Shown piece by piece: positions 25,888 through 34,942 of a stretch of 64,000 bases of DNA (the stretch's first letter is position 1; every line of letters starts with the position of its first letter). The notes beneath the pieces were generated by a model, which saw only the letters and a list, made by a program, of their open reading frames with translations, was not told the origin of the DNA and did not search any database. Made by a program: the position numbers and the translations under genes. Location: the NCBI RefSeq assembly GCF_019679455.1, contig NZ_JAIEZQ010000003.1, positions 553,364-617,363 of the forward strand. Reading direction: 5' to 3'. This DNA is from Nocardioides jiangsuensis. Its GTDB lineage: Bacteria > Actinomycetota > Actinomycetes > Propionibacteriales > Nocardioidaceae.

Positions 25888-25956
25888 AACACCCACTGTG
25901 CCGGGCAGCACAGGGTTGTCGCGCGGACGGCGCGAACGAAGATTCCCCAGGTCTTC

Positions 25957-25973
25957 TTGTAGGAACCCTACAA
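25957..25973 (-). promoter_or_regulatory. Perfect inverted repeat between fasR and fabD (candidate FasR operator)
   Basis: TTGTAGGAACCCTACAA has 7-base perfect arms around a 3-base spacer. It overlaps the fasR stop codon (25968-25970) and lies 70 bases upstream of the fabD start, in the only intergenic space ahead of the fab operon. FasR proteins of Streptomyces and M. tuberculosis activate fabD from this position; that this repeat is the site is inferred. Confidence 0.6.
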
Positions 25974-27191
25974 AGTCGCCACCGGGGAGGGCTCCGGCGG
26001 GCTGAGCCGGCCCAGGGTCAGCGCGACCCGGTACGTGTAGGCGTGCCGCGGGTCCGAGGCGGACAGCCCGGTGATGTCCGCGGCGCGCCGCAGCCGGTAC
26101 CGGACGGTGTTCGCGTGGATGTACATCGCCCGGGACGTGGCCTCGATGGAGCCGCCGTGCTCGAGGAACGAGGCGACCGTCTCGAGGATCGACGAGCCTG
26201 CCTCGAGCAGGGGGCGGTACACCGTGGTGACGAGCTGCCGGCGGGCGTGACCGTCGCCGGAGAGCGCCCGCTCGGGGAGCAGGTCGTCGCTGGTCACCGG
26301 CCGCGGTGCGTCCGGCCACCCGGGGGCGGCGCGCAGGCCGGCGACCGCGGCCCGGGCGGAGATGTTGGCCTGCACCAGGTCGCTCACCACCGGGCCGACC
26401 ACGACCGGCCCCTCGCCGAAGTGCTCCACCACGGCCGCGCCTGCTTTGTCGGGGTTGTCCACCCCGCCGAGGACCACGACGAGCCGGTCGCCCTGGACCG
26501 CGCAGAGGGCGTCGAGGCCGATGTGGCGGGCGGAGCGCCGTACGTCGTCGATGATGCTCTCGCGGTCGCCGGCCGCGTTCGCCCCACCCGTGCCCGGCAC
26601 CCGCCCCAGCACCACGGTCACGTCGCCCTTGGCCTGCCAGCCGAGGGCGCTGGCCCGGGAGCGGACCGTCTCGTCGGCCTCCGCCCGGAGCACGGAGTCG
26701 ACGACGAGCGCCTCGAGCCGGGCGTCCCAGGCGCCGCGCATCTCGGCGGCCTTGGCGTAGACCTCGGCGGTGGCGAAGGCGACCTCGCGGGCGTAGCGGA
26801 TCACGGCCTCGCGGACCGAGGGGGCGTCCTCCTCGCCGACGGCGTCGAGGAGGTTGTCCTCCACCACCTCGATGCTCATTCGCACCATCTCGACCGTTTG
26901 GTGAAGACTGACAACCCCGGTCAGTGCGCGCGGGGCGGCGCCGAACACCTCCGCGGTGAGCGGGGAGTCGGGGTCGGGGTCGCGGTACCAGGTGACGAAG
27001 GCGTTGATGCCGGCCTGCACGATCAGCCCGATCCAGGAGCGGTCCTCCGCGGAGAGCTGCCGGAACCAGGGCATGTCGCGGTCCATCCGTGCGAGCGCCG
27101 CCGTGGTCAGGCTGCCCACCGACCTCTGGAGGCGGCGGGCGATCTGGGCCCGGGTCCGGCCGCGGGACGGCGTGGCGGGCGGGGTGCTCAT
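25968..27191 (-). CDS. fasR: FasR-like PucR/CdaR-family transcriptional regulator of fatty acid synthesis
   Basis: A 407-aa regulator. Residues about 1-150 form an N-terminal helical sensor region, the middle (about 150-290) is a degenerate GGDEF-like CdaR domain, and the C-terminus is the PucR helix-turn-helix (HGGSIEATSRAMYIHANTVR, then YRLRRAADITGL). In Mycobacterium (Rv2242) and Streptomyces the orthologue lies in the same place and activates the fab operon in response to long-chain acyl-CoA. ATG at 27191 follows a TAGGCT box by six bases, so translation is probably leaderless. Confidence 0.92.
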   Translation of the reverse strand: MSTPPATPSRGRTRAQIARRLQRSVGSLTTAALARMDRDMPWFRQLSAEDRSWIGLIVQAGINAFVTWYRDPDPDSPLTAEVFGAAPRALTGVVSLHQTVEMVRMSIEVVEDNLLDAVGEEDAPSVREAVIRYAREVAFATAEVYAKAAEMRGAWDARLEALVVDSVLRAEADETVRSRASALGWQAKGDVTVVLGRVPGTGGANAAGDRESIIDDVRRSARHIGLDALCAVQGDRLVVVLGGVDNPDKAGAAVVEHFGEGPVVVGPVVSDLVQANISARAAVAGLRAAPGWPDAPRPVTSDDLLPERALSGDGHARRQLVTTVYRPLLEAGSSILETVASFLEHGGSIEATSRAMYIHANTVRYRLRRAADITGLSASDPRHAYTYRVALTLGRLSPPEPSPVATL

Positions 27192-27197
27192 GGGGCG

Positions 27198-27203
27198 AGC
27201 CTA
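27198..27203 (-). promoter_or_regulatory. -10 box of a leaderless fasR promoter
   Basis: On the minus strand TAGGCT is followed by six bases (CGCCCC) and then the fasR ATG. This TAnnnT-N6-ATG layout marks leaderless transcripts in actinobacteria. There is no Shine-Dalgarno. Confidence 0.6.
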
Positions 27204-27293
27204 GTGCGCCGCGCGGGGGACGCGACTGGTCTGGACACGCCCGGGATCCGAGGTTCGGGTGGGAAACTCTGGGAATGGTGCCGGCGTCAGCGG

Positions 27294-27305
27294 TGGAACG
27301 TTCCA
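27294..27305. promoter_or_regulatory. 12-base perfect palindrome TGGAACGTTCCA
   Basis: It lies in the 262-base gap between the divergent fasR and alpha/beta hydrolase genes. It could be an operator for either. No known regulator is assigned. Confidence 0.35.
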
Positions 27306-27453
27306 AGAGGCGCGCGGACGCGCCCCGCCGATCCGACGAAGAGGACGCAACGTCGCGAAAGCGGCTCAATCACCCGATATGGGTGGAGTCGTGGGCGAAT
27401 GGAGCGGCCTGTTCTGGTTAACATCGCGCCAACGCACGTCGAGGGAGCACGCC

Positions 27454-28416
27454 ATGCCGAAGGGGCTCGAGGTCCAGTACCTCACGATCCACGGACACAA
27501 GCGCGCCTTCGTCAAGACGGGCTCCGGTCCCGCGCTGCTGCTCCTGCACGGCCTCGGCTGCGACCACACCACGTGGCGGTCGGTGATCCCGGCGCTCGCC
27601 CGCCGCTACACCGTGATCGCGCCCGACCTGCTCGGGCACGGCCTCTCCGACAAGCCCCGCGCCGACTACAGCGTCGGCGGCTACGCCAACGGCATGCGCG
27701 ACCTGCTCACCGTGCTGGGCATCGACAAGGTGACCGTGGCGGGGCACAGCTTCGGCGGCGGCGTCGCGATGCAGTTCGCCTACCAGTTCCCCGAGCGCAC
27801 CGAGCGGATGGTCCTCGTCGCCCCCGGCGGACTCGGACCCGAGGTGACCCCGGCGATCCGCGCGATCACGCTGCCCGGCTTCCACCAGGCGATGGGCGTG
27901 GTCACCCTGCCCGGCGTCCGCCACGCGACGAAGCTGTCGATGAAGGCGCTGGCCTACTCCGGGCTGTCCAAGGCCCGTGACCTCGACGAGGTCGCCGAGA
28001 TCGTCGACTCCTTCCGCGACCCGCGCGCCCGCGCCGCGATCCGCCACGTCGTCTCGCACTGCGTCGACTGGCGCGGGCAGGTCGTGACCATGGCCGACCG
28101 GGCCTACCTCACCCAGGCGATGCCGATGCTGGTGGTCTGGGGCACCGAGGACTCGGTCATCCCGGTCCGGCACGCCGGGGTCGCCGCGGAGATCGCGCCC
28201 GGTGCGACGGTCGAGGTCGTCGGCAACGCCGGCCACTTCCCGCACAAGGACCACCCGCAGCGGTTCGTGAAGATCGTCAACGACTTCATCGGCTCCACCG
28301 AGCCCGCGGTCTACCACCGCGGCCGCTGGCGCAACCTGCTCCGCACCGGCGGGCAGACCGTGGCGGGCCCGGTCGCCGCGCCCGTCGTACGCCCCGACGC
28401 CGCCGAGATCGCCTGA
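27454..28416 (+). CDS. Alpha/beta fold hydrolase
   Basis: A 320-aa cytosolic hydrolase. Motifs: LLLLHGLGCDHTTWRSV (HG oxyanion), IAPDLLGHGLSDKPRADYS, nucleophile elbow AGHSFGGGVAMQFA (Ser about 110), VVWGTEDSVIPVRHA (acid) and GNAGHFPHKDHPQRF (His). This resembles lipid- or dienoate-type hydrolases and haloperoxidase-like esterases. It lies between fasR and aceE, so a lipid-linked role is possible but unproven. ATG at 27454 with GAGGGAG upstream; the longer frame from 27259 is leader sequence. Confidence 0.88.
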   Translation: MPKGLEVQYLTIHGHKRAFVKTGSGPALLLLHGLGCDHTTWRSVIPALARRYTVIAPDLLGHGLSDKPRADYSVGGYANGMRDLLTVLGIDKVTVAGHSFGGGVAMQFAYQFPERTERMVLVAPGGLGPEVTPAIRAITLPGFHQAMGVVTLPGVRHATKLSMKALAYSGLSKARDLDEVAEIVDSFRDPRARAAIRHVVSHCVDWRGQVVTMADRAYLTQAMPMLVVWGTEDSVIPVRHAGVAAEIAPGATVEVVGNAGHFPHKDHPQRFVKIVNDFIGSTEPAVYHRGRWRNLLRTGGQTVAGPVAAPVVRPDAAEIA

Positions 28417-28438
28417 GCCGCACACCTGAGGCAAAGGC

Positions 28439-28475
28439 CGAGGCCCGCCCCACGCCGAGCGTGGGACGGGCCTCG
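28439..28475. terminator. Bidirectional terminator hairpin between convergent hydrolase and aceE genes
   Basis: CGAGGCCCG pairs with CGGGCCTCG, and inside it CCCACG pairs with CGTGGG, giving a 15-base stem with one C-A bulge and a CCGAG-type loop. It sits between the two gene ends. There is no long T-run. Confidence 0.65.
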
Positions 28476-28494
28476 ATCCGTCTGCGGGGGCGGC

Positions 28495-31260
28495 TCAGGC
28501 GTCGCCGCCCTCCTGCTTGACCCCGCGTACGGCGGTCGGGTCGTCGATCCGGTAGCGGTCGAAGGCCTCCTGAACCGTCTCGCGCTTGACCTCGCCGCGG
28601 TCGGCCAGCGCCTGGAGCGCCCCCACCACGACCGACTGGGCGTCGATGTGGAAGAAGCGGCGCGCGGCCGGACGGGTGTCGGCGAAGCCGAAGCCCTCGG
28701 CGCCGAGCACGTGGTAGTCACCGGGGACCCACTTGGCGATCTGGTTCGGCACCGCCCGCATGTAGTCGCTGACCGCGACGAACGGGCCGGCGGCCTCCTT
28801 GAGCTTGTTCGTCACGTAGGGCACGCGCGCGTCCTCGGACGGGTGCAGCAGGTTGTACTCCTCGGCCGCCACCGCGTCGCGGGCCAGCTCGTTCCACGAG
28901 GTGACCGACCAGGTGTCGGCCGCGACGCCCCACTCCTCGGCGAGGAGCCGCTGCGCCTCGGTGATCCACGGGAAGCCGACGCCGGACGCGAGCAGCTGCA
29001 CGCGGGGCGGGTTCTCCGCCTCGACCTTCGGCGGCACCGCGAAGTGGTAGATGCCCTTGAGCAGACCCTCGAGGTCGAGGTTCTCCGGCTCCTTCGGCAT
29101 CTGGATCGGCTCGTTGTAGACCGTCACGTAGTAGATGACGTCCTCGCCGTGCGGGTGCTCCTCGGTCGAGCCGTACATGCGCCGCAGGCCGTCCTGGACG
29201 ATGTGGCTGACCTCGTGCGCCATCGCCGGGTCGTAGTGCACGACCGCGGGGTTGGTCACCGCGAGCAGCGGGGAGTGGCCGTCGGCGTGCTGCAGGCCCT
29301 CGCCGGTGAGCGTCGTACGGCCCGCGGTGGCGCCGATCAGGAAGCCCCTGGCGAGCTGGTCGGCCATCGCCCAGATCGAGTCGCCGGTGCGCTGGAACCC
29401 GAACATCGAGTAGAAGATGTAGAAGGGGATCATGTGCTCGCCGTGCGTGGAGTACGTCGACCCGGCGGCGGTCGTGGACGCCATCGCGCCCGCCTCGGAG
29501 ATGCCCTCGTGGAGCATCTGGCCCTGCGCGGACTCCTTGTAGGTGAGCAGCAGCTTGCGGTCCACCGACTCATAGGTCTGCCCGGCCGGCTGGTAGATCT
29601 TCGCCGTCGGGAACATCGAGTCCATGCCGAAGGTGCGGAACTCGTCGGGCGCGATCGGGACGATGCGCTTGCCGATCTCCGGGTCCTTCATCAGGTCCTT
29701 GAGCAGCCGGACCAGCGCCATGGTGGTGGCGATGGCCTGCTTGCCGGAGCCCTGCTTGAGCTCGGAGTAGACCGCGTCGCCGGGCAGCTTGAGCGGCTTG
29801 GCCTTGACCTCGCGCTTGGGCAGCGACCCGCCGAGCTGGCGGCGGCGCTCGAGCATGTACTCGATCTCCGGCGCGTCCTTGCCCGGGTGGTAGAACGGCG
29901 CGATGTCGGCGCCGTCGATCTGCTTGTCGGTGATCGGCAGGTAGAGCCGGTCGCGGAACTTCTTCAGGTCGTCCTTGGTCAGCTTCTTCATCTGGTGCGT
30001 GGCGTTGCGACCCTCGAGGGCGTCGATGGTCCAGCCCTTGATGGTCTTGGCCAGGATCACCGTGGGCTGCCCGACGTGGTCGGAGGCGGCCTTGAAGGCG
30101 GAGTAGACCTTGCGGTAGTCGTGGCCGCCGCGCGGCAGCTTGCGCAGGTCCTCGTCGGACATGCCCTCGACCATCTTGCGCAGGCGGGGGTCACCGCCGA
30201 AGAAGTGCTCGCGGATGTACTCGCCGGACTCGACGGAGTAGGTCTGGAACTGGCCGTCGGGCGTGGTGTTCATCCGGTTGACCAGGGCGCCGTCGACGTC
30301 CTTGGCGAGGATGTCGTCCCACTCGCGGCCCCAGACCACCTTGATGACGTTCCAGCCGGCACCCCGGAAGATCGCCTCCAGCTCCTGGATGATCTTGCCG
30401 TTGCCGCGCACCGGGCCGTCGAGCTGCTGCAGGTTGCAGTTGACGACGAAGTTGAGGTTGTCGAGCTCCTCGCGCGCGGCCAGGCTGATCGCGCCGAGCG
30501 ACTCGGGCTCGCCCATCTCGCCGTCGCCGAGGAAGGCCCACACCTGCTGCTGGCTGGTGTCCTTGATCCCGCGGTTGTGCAGGTAGCGGTTGAACCGCGC
30601 CTGGTAGATGCCGTTGAGGGCGGTGAGGCCCATCGACACCGTCGGGAACTCCCAGAAGTCCGGCATCAGGCGCGGGTGCGGGTACGACGGGAGGCCCTTG
30701 CCGACGCCGTGCTGCACCTCCTGGCGGAAGTGGGAGAGCTGCTGCTCGTCGAGCCGGCCCTCGAGGAAGGCGCGGGCGTAGATGCCGGGGGAGCCGTGAC
30801 CCTGGATGTAGACCTGGTCGCCGCCACCCGGGTGGTCCTTGCCGCGGAAGAAGTGGTTGAAGCCCACCTCGTAGAGCGAGGCCGCGGACTGGTAGGTGGC
30901 GATGTGGCCGCCGACCTCGAGGCCCTTGCGGTTGGCCGCGGAGACCATGACCGCGGCGTTCCAGCGGATGAACGCGCGGATCCGGCGCTCGATGTCCTCG
31001 TCGCCGGGGAACCAGGGCTCACGCTCCGGCGGGATGGTGTTGATGTAGTCGGTGCTGCGCAGCGCGGGCACGCCGACCTGCTTCTCGCGCGCGCGCTCGA
31101 GGAGCTTGAGCATCACGTAGCGGGCTCGGCTCTTGCCGCGTTCGTCCAGCAGGGCGTCGAGCGAGTCGAGCCACTCCTGGGTCTCGTCCGGGTCGATGTC
31201 CGGCAACTGCGTGGGAAGGCCCTCGTGAATGATCGAGGGGCGTTCAGATCCTGAAGCCAC
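28495..31260 (-). CDS. aceE: Pyruvate dehydrogenase E1 component, homodimeric type
   Basis: A 921-aa thiamine-diphosphate enzyme that decarboxylates pyruvate and hands acetyl groups to the lipoyl E2. Features: [23 protein letters not shown] split over the substrate site, [17 protein letters not shown], the ThDP motif [10 protein letters not shown]...[15 protein letters not shown], and transketolase-like central and C-terminal domains ([21 protein letters not shown]). The GTG at 31260 has GAGGAATC upstream; the frame is open further but upstream sequence lacks conserved residues. In M. tuberculosis aceE is likewise next to fasR and fabD. Confidence 0.96.
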   Translation of the reverse strand: MASGSERPSIIHEGLPTQLPDIDPDETQEWLDSLDALLDERGKSRARYVMLKLLERAREKQVGVPALRSTDYINTIPPEREPWFPGDEDIERRIRAFIRWNAAVMVSAANRKGLEVGGHIATYQSAASLYEVGFNHFFRGKDHPGGGDQVYIQGHGSPGIYARAFLEGRLDEQQLSHFRQEVQHGVGKGLPSYPHPRLMPDFWEFPTVSMGLTALNGIYQARFNRYLHNRGIKDTSQQQVWAFLGDGEMGEPESLGAISLAAREELDNLNFVVNCNLQQLDGPVRGNGKIIQELEAIFRGAGWNVIKVVWGREWDDILAKDVDGALVNRMNTTPDGQFQTYSVESGEYIREHFFGGDPRLRKMVEGMSDEDLRKLPRGGHDYRKVYSAFKAASDHVGQPTVILAKTIKGWTIDALEGRNATHQMKKLTKDDLKKFRDRLYLPITDKQIDGADIAPFYHPGKDAPEIEYMLERRRQLGGSLPKREVKAKPLKLPGDAVYSELKQGSGKQAIATTMALVRLLKDLMKDPEIGKRIVPIAPDEFRTFGMDSMFPTAKIYQPAGQTYESVDRKLLLTYKESAQGQMLHEGISEAGAMASTTAAGSTYSTHGEHMIPFYIFYSMFGFQRTGDSIWAMADQLARGFLIGATAGRTTLTGEGLQHADGHSPLLAVTNPAVVHYDPAMAHEVSHIVQDGLRRMYGSTEEHPHGEDVIYYVTVYNEPIQMPKEPENLDLEGLLKGIYHFAVPPKVEAENPPRVQLLASGVGFPWITEAQRLLAEEWGVAADTWSVTSWNELARDAVAAEEYNLLHPSEDARVPYVTNKLKEAAGPFVAVSDYMRAVPNQIAKWVPGDYHVLGAEGFGFADTRPAARRFFHIDAQSVVVGALQALADRGEVKRETVQEAFDRYRIDDPTAVRGVKQEGGDA

Positions 31261-31536
31261 GATTCCTCTGCTCTCAGTTCGAGATGTGCGATGAGGGAGC
31301 CCGGGTCGCAAGATCCCTCGCCTGCATCGTGTCACGTCCGCCCCCATGACGGAATTTACCGACGAGTAGTCCCGCAGGGCCGAGGGATGGTCAACAGCGC
31401 CGTCTCGACGGCCCCGGGGCAGTAGCCTGTCAGCACCCCCGGGGGTCATGGGGTTGCGTACACGTGTGACTTCCGGTGGACTACCCGACAGCAGACGAGC
31501 ACGCCGTGCTCGTCCGACACCGTTTGGAGGAGCAAG

Positions 31537-31962
31537 TTGAGCGCGACCGCAGGTGGCGCGGACACCCAGAGTGCTGGGGCCCGCCTAGGCCTGAAGGCCG
31601 GCATGGTCGTCCAGGAGCTCGGCTGGGACGAGGACGTCGACGACACCCTCCGGGTCCAGATCGAGGACACCATCGACGGGGACCTGGTCGACGGGGACTA
31701 CGGCAACGTGGTCGACTCCGTCGTCCTGTGGTGGCGTGACGAGGACGGCGACCTGGTCGACGCGCTCGTGGACTCGCTGACCGACCTCGTCGGGGGAGGG
31801 GTCATCTGGCTGCTCACCCCCAAGGTGGGCCGCCCCGGCTCCGTGGACCCCGCAGACGTCGCCGAGGCCGCACCCGTGGCCGGCCTGGCCACGACGACCA
31901 CCGTGGCGGTCAGCAAGGACTGGGCCGCCACCCGCCTGGTCGCCCCCAAGACCGCTCACTGA
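31537..31962 (+). CDS. DUF3052 family protein
   Basis: A 141-aa acidic cytosolic protein of the actinobacterial DUF3052 family: [40 protein letters not shown] and [19 protein letters not shown] are the conserved blocks. Function unknown. It is divergent from aceE across 276 bases (31261-31536), which should hold both promoters and includes an ACACGTGT palindrome near 31461. TTG start at 31537 with a strong GGAGGAGC upstream. The same neighbour order occurs in M. tuberculosis (Rv2239c near aceE). Confidence 0.93.
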   Translation: MSATAGGADTQSAGARLGLKAGMVVQELGWDEDVDDTLRVQIEDTIDGDLVDGDYGNVVDSVVLWWRDEDGDLVDALVDSLTDLVGGGVIWLLTPKVGRPGSVDPADVAEAAPVAGLATTTTVAVSKDWAATRLVAPKTAH

Positions 31963-32043
31963 CTCCCCGCCTCGCAGGGGCGTAGCCGCAGGTGTAAACG
32001 CTCGTTACAGTTGTCGGCACTCGACCTGAGGAGGACCGGCGCG

Positions 32044-33657
32044 ATGCTGGGGAAAGCCGCTGGGCTCGTGACGAACGAGCTCACCACGCTCAAGGTGCTG
32101 GCGACGGCCGGGGTGATCCGTCCGTACCCGCCGCAGGTGCTCGTCGGCATCGTACGCACGCTGCGCCGGTGGGGCCGTGGCCCGGCCGGAGGGTTCGCCA
32201 CGCTCGCGCTGCGAGCGCCCGACCAGGTCGGTCTCGTCGACGAGCGCGGTGAGCTGACCTTCGGCGAGCTCGAGCGGCGCAGCAACGCCCTCGCCCGCGG
32301 GCTGCGCGACCTCGGCGTGGAGGAGGGCGGCAGCGTCGCGGTCCTCTGCCGCAACCACCGGGGCTTCGTCGAGGCGACGATCGCCGTCGCCAAGCTCGGC
32401 GCGGACCTCCTCTACCTGAACACCGCCTTCGCGGCGCCGCAGCTCGGTGAGGTCTGCGAGCGCGAGGAGCCCGCCGTCGTCATCTACGACGAGGAGTTCG
32501 ACGGGCTCATCGAGGAGGCCGGCGTACGGGCGACCCGGGTGCTCGCCTGGCAGGAGTCCGACACCGACCGCCCCACCCTCGACGCCCTCGTCGCGGCGGG
32601 CTCGAGCGAGGAGCTGACGCCGCCCCGGCACCGCTCCCGTTCGGTGATCCTGACCTCCGGCACCACCGGCACCCCCAAGGGCGCGCCCCGCAGCGAGGGC
32701 TCCTTCGAGGCCGGGGTGTCCCTGCTCTCCCGGCTGCCGCTGCGCCGCGGCTGGCGCTGCCACATCGCGGCGCCGCTCTTCCACACCTGGGGCTGGGCGC
32801 ACCTCAACCTCGCCATGCTGATGGGCACCACCGTCGTGCTCCGGCGCCGGTTCGACCCCGAGGACTGCCTGCGCGCGGTCGTCGCCGAGCGCTGCGACTC
32901 GCTCGCGGTGATCCCGGTGATGCTCCAGCGGATCATGCAGCTGCCGGAGCCGACGCTGCGCTCCTACGACCTGTCCGGCGTCAAGGTGGTGGCCGCCTCC
33001 GGGTCCGCGCTGCCCGGCGACCTCGGCACCACCTGGATGGACCACTTCGGGGAGAGCCTCTTCAACGTCTACGGCTCGACCGAGGTGGCCTGGGCGACGA
33101 TCGCCCAGCCCGCCGACCTGCGCGCCGCCCCCGGGACCGCGGGCCGGCCGCCGCACGCCACCGTGGTCCGTCTCTACGATGACGACGGCCGGCCGGTCCC
33201 GACCGGGGAGCCCGGGCGGATCTTCGTCGGCAACTCCATGCTCTTCGAGGGCTACACGGGCGGTGGTTCCAAGGACACCATCGACGGGCTGATGGCCACC
33301 GGCGACATCGGCCGGTTCGACGAGGACGGGCGCCTGTTCGTCGAGGGCCGGGACGACGAGATGATCGTGTCGGGCGGCGAGAACGTCTTCCCCCAGGAGG
33401 TCGAGGACTGCATCGCGCGGCACGACGCGGTGGTCGACGTGGCGGCCCTGGGCGTCGACGATGCGGACTTCGGCAAGCGCCTGCGGGCCTTCGTCGTACT
33501 CTCGTCCGCGGACGCGGTCACCGAGGACGAGCTCAAGGACCACGTGAAGCGGAACCTCGCCCGTTACAAGGTGCCGCGCGAGATCGTCTTCGTCGAGGAG
33601 CTCCCGCGCAATGCCACCGGCAAGATCCTCAAGCGCGAGCTCGCCGACCACGAGTGA
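32044..33657 (+). CDS. Acyl-CoA synthetase (AMP-forming), FadD type
   Basis: A 537-aa adenylate-forming enzyme that activates a carboxylic acid, probably a fatty acid, to acyl-CoA. The P-loop is ILTSGTTGTPKGAPRS (residues about 200-215); YGSTEVAW (A5) and GDIGRFDEDGRLFVEGRDDEMIVSGGENVFPQEVE (A7-A8, in part) are clear, and the C-terminal catalytic Lys is in LPRNATGKILKREL. ATG at 32044 with GAGGAGG 9 bases upstream; an in-frame TTG at 32011 is less likely. It is 56 bases from ahpE, in the same direction. Confidence 0.92.
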   Translation: MLGKAAGLVTNELTTLKVLATAGVIRPYPPQVLVGIVRTLRRWGRGPAGGFATLALRAPDQVGLVDERGELTFGELERRSNALARGLRDLGVEEGGSVAVLCRNHRGFVEATIAVAKLGADLLYLNTAFAAPQLGEVCEREEPAVVIYDEEFDGLIEEAGVRATRVLAWQESDTDRPTLDALVAAGSSEELTPPRHRSRSVILTSGTTGTPKGAPRSEGSFEAGVSLLSRLPLRRGWRCHIAAPLFHTWGWAHLNLAMLMGTTVVLRRRFDPEDCLRAVVAERCDSLAVIPVMLQRIMQLPEPTLRSYDLSGVKVVAASGSALPGDLGTTWMDHFGESLFNVYGSTEVAWATIAQPADLRAAPGTAGRPPHATVVRLYDDDGRPVPTGEPGRIFVGNSMLFEGYTGGGSKDTIDGLMATGDIGRFDEDGRLFVEGRDDEMIVSGGENVFPQEVEDCIARHDAVVDVAALGVDDADFGKRLRAFVVLSSADAVTEDELKDHVKRNLARYKVPREIVFVEELPRNATGKILKRELADHE

Positions 33658-33712
33658 CACGCGTCCGACGTCTGTTCACCCAGCCCGTACCCGCGAGACA
33701 ACGAGGAGCCCC

Positions 33713-34177
33713 ATGACCTTGGAGACCGGCGCACCCGCCCCCGACTTCACCCTGCGCGACCAGCACGGCCAGGCCGTGACGCTGTCGTCGTTCGTGGGGG
33801 AGAAGGCCGTGGTGCTGGTGTTCTACCCATTCGCGTTCAGCGGCGTCTGCACCGGCGAGCTGTGCGAGATCCGGGACAACCTGCCGACCTTCGAGTCCGA
33901 GGAGGTGCAGCTGCTCGCGGTCTCGTGCGACCCGATGTTCGCGCTGCGGGCCTTCGCGGACCAGGACGACCTCACCTTTCCGCTGCTCTCGGACTTCTGG
34001 CCGCACGGCGCGGTCTCCTCGGCGTACGGCGTCTTCGACGAGGCGCGGGGCTGCTCCCAGCGGTCGACGTTCATCATCGACCGCGACGGCATCCTGCGCT
34101 GGAGCGTGCACAACGCCATGCCGCAGGCCCGTGACCTCGAGGAGTACACGCGCGTGCTGACCCAGATGAGTGCATAA
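33713..34177 (+). CDS. ahpE: 1-Cys peroxiredoxin AhpE
   Basis: A 154-aa peroxiredoxin that reduces peroxides. The peroxidatic Cys lies in VFYPFAFSGVCTGELCEIRD (residues about 34-53; PxxxT/SxxC as F-S-G-V-C), and LLSDFWPHGAVSSAYGVFDEARG and RSTFIIDRDGILRW match the AhpE subgroup (M. tuberculosis Rv2238c, which has the same neighbours). A further Cys is four residues on. ATG with AACGAGGAG upstream; followed by a clear intrinsic terminator. Confidence 0.94.
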   Translation: MTLETGAPAPDFTLRDQHGQAVTLSSFVGEKAVVLVFYPFAFSGVCTGELCEIRDNLPTFESEEVQLLAVSCDPMFALRAFADQDDLTFPLLSDFWPHGAVSSAYGVFDEARGCSQRSTFIIDRDGILRWSVHNAMPQARDLEEYTRVLTQMSA

Positions 34178-34187
34178 AGTAAAGATT

Positions 34188-34208
34188 CCGGACCTCCTCC
34201 GGCTTTTT
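34188..34208 (+). terminator. Intrinsic terminator of ahpE
   Basis: CCGGA and TCCGG pair around a CCTCC loop at 34188-34202, directly followed by CTTTTT. A hairpin with a T-tail is rare in this high-GC window. Confidence 0.85.
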
Positions 34209-34257
34209 GCCGCATTCCTCTGACAGAGCCTGCGGCCGCCAGTTGAATAGTCCTTGT

Positions 34258-34302
34258 TACGACCGCTGGTGACCCGAGACGCCAGCGGTCGTACTTTATT
34301 TT
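34258..34302 (+). terminator. Second strong intrinsic terminator before tRNA-Val
   Basis: A perfect 12-base stem (TACGACCGCTGG with CCAGCGGTCGTA) and a 12-base loop span 34258-34293, followed by CTTTATTTT. It stands 50 bases after the ahpE terminator with no reading frame between, so it may end a small RNA. Confidence 0.85.
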
Positions 34303-34354
34303 CCGGACTCCCGTCGGGGCCGGATCGGCGCTCCCGTAGGCTGTGGCGCGCTCG

Positions 34355-34426
34355 GGGCGTATAGCTCAGCGGTAGAGCACCTCGCTTACAACGAGGTGGT
34401 CGCAGGTTCGATCCCTGCTGCGCCCA
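34355..34426 (+). tRNA. tRNA-Val (anticodon UAC)
   Basis: A 72-base cloverleaf: acceptor GGGCGTA/TGCGCCC, D arm GCTC/GAGC, anticodon stem CCTCG/CGAGG with loop CTTACAA (anticodon TAC at 34387-34389), T arm GCAGG-TTCGATC-CCTGC, discriminator A. The 3' CCA is not encoded (ACCG follows). Reads GTA valine codons. Confidence 0.97.
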
Positions 34427-34542
34427 CCGCACTCCTCTCCAGCCCGGTTCTCCGAGGTGGGTCGCCCGCTCGGAGCCGGTTTCGCTCGACGGAGCGCCCG
34501 CCGGTCGTACGATCCGAACATCGCGACCGGCCGGAGCAGCCC

Positions 34543-34929
34543 ATGAACCTGGAGAAGGTGATCTTCGGATTCTTCGTGCTGCTCGCCGCGACCCTGAACT
34601 TCGGGTTCTTCATCGGCGACCTCGGTGACCCGGAGCTGCACAACGTCTACGAGCTGTTCGCAGCGGTCGTGGTCAACCTGATCGCCATGGTGCTGAAGTT
34701 CGGGGACCGCACCCAGATCGGCGCGGTCCAGCTGGCCACCAGCCTCGTCGCGAGCCTCCAGCTCATCGCAGCGGCAGCCGTGTGGGCCTACGCCACGAAC
34801 GTCGCGACGGACGGCCTCACCCGGGAGATGACGGCGAGCGTCATCTCCCTCTCCGGCGGAGCGCTGTTCGCCAACGTCGTCTCGGTCGTCCTCCTGGTGG
34901 TCGAGACCGTGTCCTTCCAGCGTCGCTGA
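34543..34929 (+). CDS. Small four-helix membrane protein paired with the potassium channel
   Basis: A 128-aa membrane protein with four hydrophobic stretches (residues about 5-27, 38-55, 65-90, 100-122). It begins MNLEKVIFGFFVLLAATLNF and resembles, from memory, the DUF6394 group, whose members sit beside potassium channel genes. The downstream channel starts 13 bases later, so co-translation and a physical or regulatory partnership are likely. ATG with CCGGAGC upstream. Confidence 0.85.
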   Translation: MNLEKVIFGFFVLLAATLNFGFFIGDLGDPELHNVYELFAAVVVNLIAMVLKFGDRTQIGAVQLATSLVASLQLIAAAAVWAYATNVATDGLTREMTASVISLSGGALFANVVSVVLLVVETVSFQRR

Positions 34930-34942
34930 GGCGGGAGTCGCC

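Noticed and set aside
25888..27369. N-terminal extension of the FabD frame across fasR
   Set aside because: The extended part overlaps the coherent fasR gene and has shadow composition.
31441..31536. Short minus-strand frame in the aceE-DUF3052 gap
   Set aside because: No Shine-Dalgarno, no family features; the gap more likely holds two promoters.
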